Source of the DNA: Octadecabacter sp.
GTDB lineage: Bacteria > Pseudomonadota > Alphaproteobacteria > Rhodobacterales > Rhodobacteraceae
Direction of reading: 5' to 3'
DNA length: 9,509 nt
NCBI GenBank assembly: GCA_003533975.1
Contig: DQCL01000324.1
Location: forward strand, 1-9,509
A program made the translations under genes and the position numbers. Shown in pieces: positions 6,030-9,509 of this stretch. The notes under the pieces were generated by a model. It was not told the DNA's origin. It saw nothing but the letters and a program-made list of their open reading frames with translations, and made no database searches. The first letter of the stretch is position 1. Every line of letters begins with the position of its first letter.

Positions 6030-6314
6030 ATGTTACCATTTGATATGGATGTGATTACTGCGCCAGTTTCTGTTGGGCCGGTCACGTTGACAGCGCCCGT
6101 CTTGGCACCCGTTGTGAAAGACTTCGACCCGCGCGTTGAAAAGCTCGCCTTTAGCTTGCCTACCAAAGACGCTGACGCAGAGCTATTTCTGCATGACTTA
6201 CTGGATGGCAGCGGTGTGCAGGTCGAAATTGGCGGACGTACAGTTGTGACGCTGTTGGGCTGCACCACATGTGACATTCCCGAAGACTGCCTAACGTTCG
6301 AATTTGAAGACTAG
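6030..6314 (+). CDS. Small acidic hypothetical protein with C-terminal cysteines
   Basis: I do not recognise this 94-residue protein with confidence. ATG 6030 has a modest AAGG about 9 bases upstream and is preferred to a TTG at 6003. It opens with a valine- and proline-rich beta-prone stretch (residues 9-30), then a more polar part (KDADAELFLHDLLDG), and ends with VEIGGRTVVTLLGCTTCDIPEDCLTFEFED. That tail resembles in style the closing strand-turn-strand of RTX-type secreted proteins, where a TVVTLxGV stretch precedes an acidic DFxF end. Three cysteines (78, 81, 87) are unusual for such tails. No signal peptide is seen. Its stop is 10 bases from the stop of the convergent gene. An overlapping minus-strand frame (6277-5906) is less protein-like. 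It could be an orphan gene. Confidence 0.5.
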   Translation: MLPFDMDVITAPVSVGPVTLTAPVLAPVVKDFDPRVEKLAFSLPTKDADAELFLHDLLDGSGVQVEIGGRTVVTLLGCTTCDIPEDCLTFEFED

Positions 6315-6324
6315 ATCCGGCGGT

Positions 6325-6873
6325 TTATTTCCCGGATAAGGCCTTCGCCTGTTCGACCCAGCTGTCCCGCGTCACGCGGCCTTTGAACCCTTCAAGATTG
6401 TCATCAACCCAAGCAACTTCGTCTGCACTCCATGCGGCGATCTGATCGAAATGCCAAAACCCAAGACGGTTGCACAGCTTTTCCATCTTGGGGCCGATAC
6501 CTTTGATCGTCGTCAGATCATCTGGCAGGCCGTCGCGTGCAGCGTCCAAGCCTTCAGGCTTGGTGCCAACTGCGGCAGCTGGTGTCGAAGTGGGTTCAAC
6601 CTTCACCGGCGCGGCCACAGGCGCTGGGTCAGGTCGTTTGTAAACAGCCGGTGTCATGGGCGGTGGCATATCATCATCCAAATCAGCCACGGTCGCGCGG
6701 CTCTTAGCGCTTGCACGGTCAAGTTCCGCTTGCAGGCGGCGGACTTCATCAGCGTCCGGCCCCGTGTCAGAACGCCCACCCCAGATCAGCCACCCCGCGA
6801 AAAGGCCAATCAAAGTGGCGAGCGCGAGAAGTACCCAAATCTCGGTAAGCAAGAAGCCCCATCCTTTGAACAT
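6325..6873 (-). CDS. Membrane-anchored helix-hairpin-helix protein
   Basis: A 182-residue protein starting at ATG 6873, fixed by AAGGAG (6881-6886) 7 bases upstream; a longer frame to 6924 would run into the upstream gene. One membrane helix (about residues 11-32, EIWVLLALATLIGLFAGWLIW) is followed by a short possible coiled coil (DEVRRLQAELDRA), a proline- and alanine-rich linker (about 70-110), and a C-terminal helix-hairpin-helix domain (about 116-182) with DDLTTIKGIGPKMEKLCNRLGF-type sequence and HFDQIAAWSADEVAWVD. Databases often label such domains 'predicted flap endonuclease-1-like 5' DNA nuclease' or complex I 41-kDa-like. No nuclease residues are evident, so binding rather than catalysis is more likely. 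It follows the OmpA-family gene by 22 bases and is probably in its operon. Confidence 0.8.
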   Translation of the reverse strand: MFKGWGFLLTEIWVLLALATLIGLFAGWLIWGGRSDTGPDADEVRRLQAELDRASAKSRATVADLDDDMPPPMTPAVYKRPDPAPVAAPVKVEPTSTPAAAVGTKPEGLDAARDGLPDDLTTIKGIGPKMEKLCNRLGFWHFDQIAAWSADEVAWVDDNLEGFKGRVTRDSWVEQAKALSGK

Positions 6874-6895
6874 CGCTACACTCCTTTGACCTGCA

Positions 6896-9055
6896 TCATT
6901 GGTTATCCTCAGCGCCTGCTGCAAACCATTTTATATCTGTTCGCCGATTGGCAGCACGGCCTTCGGCGGTTTCATTGTCCTCGATTGGTTCAGATTGGCC
7001 GTACCCGACCGCTGTAATGGCCCCGGCTGGCACCCCCCGTTCAATCAGGGCAGTTCGCACTGAACTGGCGCGGTTCGCACTCAGCACTTGGTTGGCGAGA
7101 ACGGAACCGGTTGCATCTGTATGCCCCCCCACTTCCAACGTAAGACCCGCATCAACACACGCGAGCGCAACAGCTGCGAGTCCGTTTACCGTACTTGCAG
7201 ACGTTGCATCAAAGCGCGCTGAAGCAGACAAGAAACCTATCTGACCACGTTCAAACACATTCAACGTCTGCGCATCACATTCTGTCGCGTCAGCGGCAAA
7301 CTCAACTGTGGGAAGCCATAACCCGTTGGTGAACACTTCTTCCGCGTCACTCAGGGTATTCATGCGCACGGTGCCGTCCTCAGGGGGCGGGTCCATAACG
7401 CGCAACGAAAAAGACACATCATGGGGTAAATTCTCTGCCAGTTCTGTGGCGACCAAATCAACGTTCACGCCAGGGCTGAGAACCAGATCGAGCGTACTCC
7501 CACTGCTATCGCTTGAGAATGAAAGTGTCTCAACCTCGCGAAGATACCCTGACAAAATCTCAAAGCTTTCGAGGCTGGTGCCGACTTCATCATCCTCTAA
7601 CGCAGTCCCCGGCGTGCCCGTAAGTTGATTGACACCTAGCGCCTGCCCGACGATCGACGCATCCAACCCGTTTGGCAGTCGCCCATCAATATGCGCGCCA
7701 CGTTCCACATCATAATCGAGAGACCACGCCGCTGGAGAGCCATCATCCAAGCCTATCACATCGCGCGCAATCTCGGTCCCTGCCGCAGCACCGGCCAAAA
7801 CCTCATCAAGAGCCGCCGAAACCCCCGGCGAAGCCGCCTCACCGGTCAGAGTGATAGACGTTTGTGTGGCGCGTAACGTGCCTGCATCCATCAATTCAAG
7901 GGCCGCGACACCAGCGTTCGCATTGGTCGTAAACTCACCGGTGTCGTCAGGCAGGAACAACACGCGACCTGTGTCAGCGACGACCGCCCCTGCCGGGCTG
8001 CGCGGCATGAAATCAAGTGGGTAGGTTCCACCTGCATCCGCGCTATCACCGTCCCAAGACATCTCAAGGATAAGCTCAAAATCAGCGCCCCAAACGCCGA
8101 GTTCCGTGCTGACCGAGTATGTATCAGGTAAGCCATCCATCAACGACTGCGCCTGTGCAATCCCAGCAGGGCTTCCGACACCGGCAATCCTCAGGGCCCC
8201 CTCTTCTACGACCAGATCAGCTTCGATCAAACCGGCAAGCGCCTCCATCCCGACTCGTGCAACATCTGGCCAGTCAGGGTCGGCCGCGAGAAAAACAGAC
8301 TGCGTAACATCAAACTGCTCGCGTATATCGAACCCCTCGGTGACCTCATCCGGCTGCATATCTGCTGGGAATTTTCCAGTGGCATCGACAGCCCCATCCA
8401 TCAGTGTCATCGACAAACGTAAAGGTTCGCCATCATCCATGACGGTAACCTGATTTTCGAACGTGTAACCTGCGGGCAGTGCCTCAATAGCCAAAAGCAT
8501 CTCGTCAAAATCGGCGGGCACACGTGCTGCACCTTCAAGGGTTAAGGTTCGGTTCGTGAGGGTTATTTGCCCATCACCCAATTGCCCAAGGGCGATCAGT
8601 CCCGCCTGCAACGCATCGACCCAAGCGGCATCTGGCATGCCCGAAGCCAAGGGCACATCATCAAAGGCAGCGTTATTTAGCGCGGTGCGTGCCGCGTCCG
8701 ACGGGAGAACCCCAACAGCTGACAGCGATCCATCAGCATCGCGGCTGATCTGCATTTGAAACGGGTCCGCCATTGGCAAGGTTTCTACGCCATTGATATC
8801 AAGGCTGCGCAGCCCATCAATGCCCTCGAACGCCGCCTGAAGCACGGCGTGTTCCGTGGCATCCGTGACCAGTCCAGTCACGACCAGATCACGGCCCGAC
8901 ACTGCTGTTTGAACACCCAAAGGAGCGGCCGCTGCAATTGCAAGGGCATCATCGCCTATCGCTGTCTGAATACGCGCGGCGTGCTGGGTCATGCCGATAT
9001 ACCCCAGAGTGCCCACTCCGGCCACCAACACAATAGTCCCGATCAGCTTTCGCAC
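6896..9055 (-). CDS. OmpA-family protein with four tandem BON-like repeats
   Basis: A 719-residue envelope protein. GTG 9055 is the start, supported by GGAGG (9061-9065) 5 bases upstream. An N-terminal hydrophobic helix (about residues 4-22) is a membrane anchor or uncleaved signal. Residues about 28-500 hold four units of roughly 115 residues, each with a BON-like strand-helix part (starting near 57, 171, 288 and 401) and a second part marked by GVLPSD (115), GKFPAD (227), GTYPLD (343) and GRLPNG (458). Residues about 590-710 form an OmpA peptidoglycan-binding domain: GHTD with D647, NRAS with R662 (the standard 15-residue spacing of the two peptidoglycan contacts), GYGQSEP and AANRRTDI. C593 and C633 could form a disulphide. 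It probably links the membrane to peptidoglycan. Neighbours are an aminotransferase upstream and a helix-hairpin-helix protein downstream. Confidence 0.88.
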   Translation of the reverse strand: MRKLIGTIVLVAGVGTLGYIGMTQHAARIQTAIGDDALAIAAAAPLGVQTAVSGRDLVVTGLVTDATEHAVLQAAFEGIDGLRSLDINGVETLPMADPFQMQISRDADGSLSAVGVLPSDAARTALNNAAFDDVPLASGMPDAAWVDALQAGLIALGQLGDGQITLTNRTLTLEGAARVPADFDEMLLAIEALPAGYTFENQVTVMDDGEPLRLSMTLMDGAVDATGKFPADMQPDEVTEGFDIREQFDVTQSVFLAADPDWPDVARVGMEALAGLIEADLVVEEGALRIAGVGSPAGIAQAQSLMDGLPDTYSVSTELGVWGADFELILEMSWDGDSADAGGTYPLDFMPRSPAGAVVADTGRVLFLPDDTGEFTTNANAGVAALELMDAGTLRATQTSITLTGEAASPGVSAALDEVLAGAAAGTEIARDVIGLDDGSPAAWSLDYDVERGAHIDGRLPNGLDASIVGQALGVNQLTGTPGTALEDDEVGTSLESFEILSGYLREVETLSFSSDSSGSTLDLVLSPGVNVDLVATELAENLPHDVSFSLRVMDPPPEDGTVRMNTLSDAEEVFTNGLWLPTVEFAADATECDAQTLNVFERGQIGFLSASARFDATSASTVNGLAAVALACVDAGLTLEVGGHTDATGSVLANQVLSANRASSVRTALIERGVPAGAITAVGYGQSEPIEDNETAEGRAANRRTDIKWFAAGAEDNQ

Positions 9056-9128
9056 CTACGCCTCCGCTTCTTTTCGCCAGTATGATCGCGCTTGGACCAT
9101 TCTGGCAAGAGGTGGGGGGCGGTGCCGT

Positions 9129-9509
9129 CTAGATGGCAGCTTTACGGGACTCGTCGAGGTAGATTTCGCGTAGTCGCGCCGCCACCAAGCCGGGTTTCCC
9201 CGTGCCGATGGCCGTACCGTCAAGCTCGACGACAGGCATCACAAAGGTCGATGCGGATGTGATAAACGCCTCGTCAGCGTCTTGCGCTTCTTCGATCGTG
9301 AAACTGCGTTCCTCGACTTTCATCTGCGCCTCGCGGGCGAACCGCAACACAGCTGCTCGGGTAATCCCGTGGAGGATTTCAGTGCCGAGGTGGCGCGTAA
9401 CGATCGTGTCGCCCTTGACGATATAGGCGTTATTAGATGTGCCTTCGGTGACAAACCCGTCCTCAACCATCCATGCGTCGTCACAACCAGCAGCCTTCGC
9501 CATCATCTT
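9129..9509 (-). CDS. D-amino-acid aminotransferase-like PLP enzyme (class IV), N-terminus missing
   Basis: The C-terminal 126 residues of a fold-type IV PLP aminotransferase; the gene runs off the right edge, so its start and the Schiff-base lysine are not visible. AKAAGCDDAWMVEDGFVTEGTSNNAYIV is characteristic of D-amino-acid transaminases, and GTEILHGITRAAVL and AFITSASTFVMPVVELDG supply the cofactor phosphate-binding and C-terminal active-site segments. It would interconvert D-alanine and D-glutamate with their keto acids, feeding cell-wall D-amino acids. Branched-chain aminotransferase and aminodeoxychorismate lyase are related alternatives. It ends 73 bases before the OmpA-family gene on the same strand with no clear terminator between, so they may be co-transcribed. 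Confidence 0.85.
   Translation of the reverse strand, partial: KMMAKAAGCDDAWMVEDGFVTEGTSNNAYIVKGDTIVTRHLGTEILHGITRAAVLRFAREAQMKVEERSFTIEEAQDADEAFITSASTFVMPVVELDGTAIGTGKPGLVAARLREIYLDESRKAAI

Noticed and set aside
5906..6277. A 123-residue open frame on the minus strand
   Set aside because: It is rich in Ser, Thr and Pro in a pattern typical of an antisense frame and has no recognisable domain; the plus-strand frame looks more protein-like.
6315..6337. Hairpin ATCCGG / CCGGAT between the convergent stops at 6314 and 6325
   Set aside because: Only six pairs with an 11-base loop and no T run on either side; not a credible terminator.
9056..9128. Possible terminator between the aminotransferase and the OmpA-family gene
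   Set aside because: Only a GCCAG/CTGGC pairing with a loop of about 20 bases and no T run was seen; read-through is more likely.

Overview
The window looks like a chromosomal segment of an alphaproteobacterium, most likely a marine Rhodobacterales (Roseobacter-group) species. The grounds are moderate GC, the protein style, and the gene set: pyk with a small two-helix membrane protein behind it, rpmI-rplT, an N-formylglutamate amidohydrolase-family gene overlapping a DUF1244 gene, and a cytochrome b561-YceI fusion. The lineage call is inference from family knowledge; no database was searched.

Layout from left to right. (1) Positions 1-93 are a severed piece of rplT (minus strand), identical base for base to 2366-2458 inside the intact rplT. 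(2) Between the fragment and intact rplT lie two convergent genes: a secreted YceI protein (260-838, +) with a good intrinsic terminator, and a cytochrome b561-YceI fusion (913-2097, -). (3) The ribosomal operon rpmI-rplT (2868 down to 2296, -) ends in a strong terminator. (4) Upstream of it, in the same direction, are pyk (4699-3248, -) and a 74-residue membrane protein (3214-2990, -). (5) Diverging from pyk are an N-formylglutamate amidohydrolase-family gene (4813-5577, +), the overlapping DUF1244 gene (5564-5890, +) and a small unrecognised acidic protein (6030-6314, +). (6) On the minus strand at the right are a D-amino-acid aminotransferase-like gene cut by the window edge (9509-9129), a 719-residue OmpA-family protein with internal repeats (9055-6896) and a membrane-anchored helix-hairpin-helix protein (6873-6325), probably co-transcribed in that order.

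Most genes are core housekeeping: glycolysis, ribosome, envelope. The parts that ordinary annotation does not explain are the duplicated rplT segment bracketing the YceI/cytochrome b561 pair (an integration or duplication scar, or an assembly artefact at a contig end), a shared TTTGCACA motif upstream of both YceI genes, a LacI-type dyad in the pyk leader, and a roughly 115-residue, four-fold repeat in the OmpA-family protein. I saw no CRISPR array, tRNA, rRNA, transposase or integrase. No stretch longer than 300 bases lacks a gene; the larger gaps are 94-259, 2098-2295, 2869-2989, 4700-4812 and 5891-6029.
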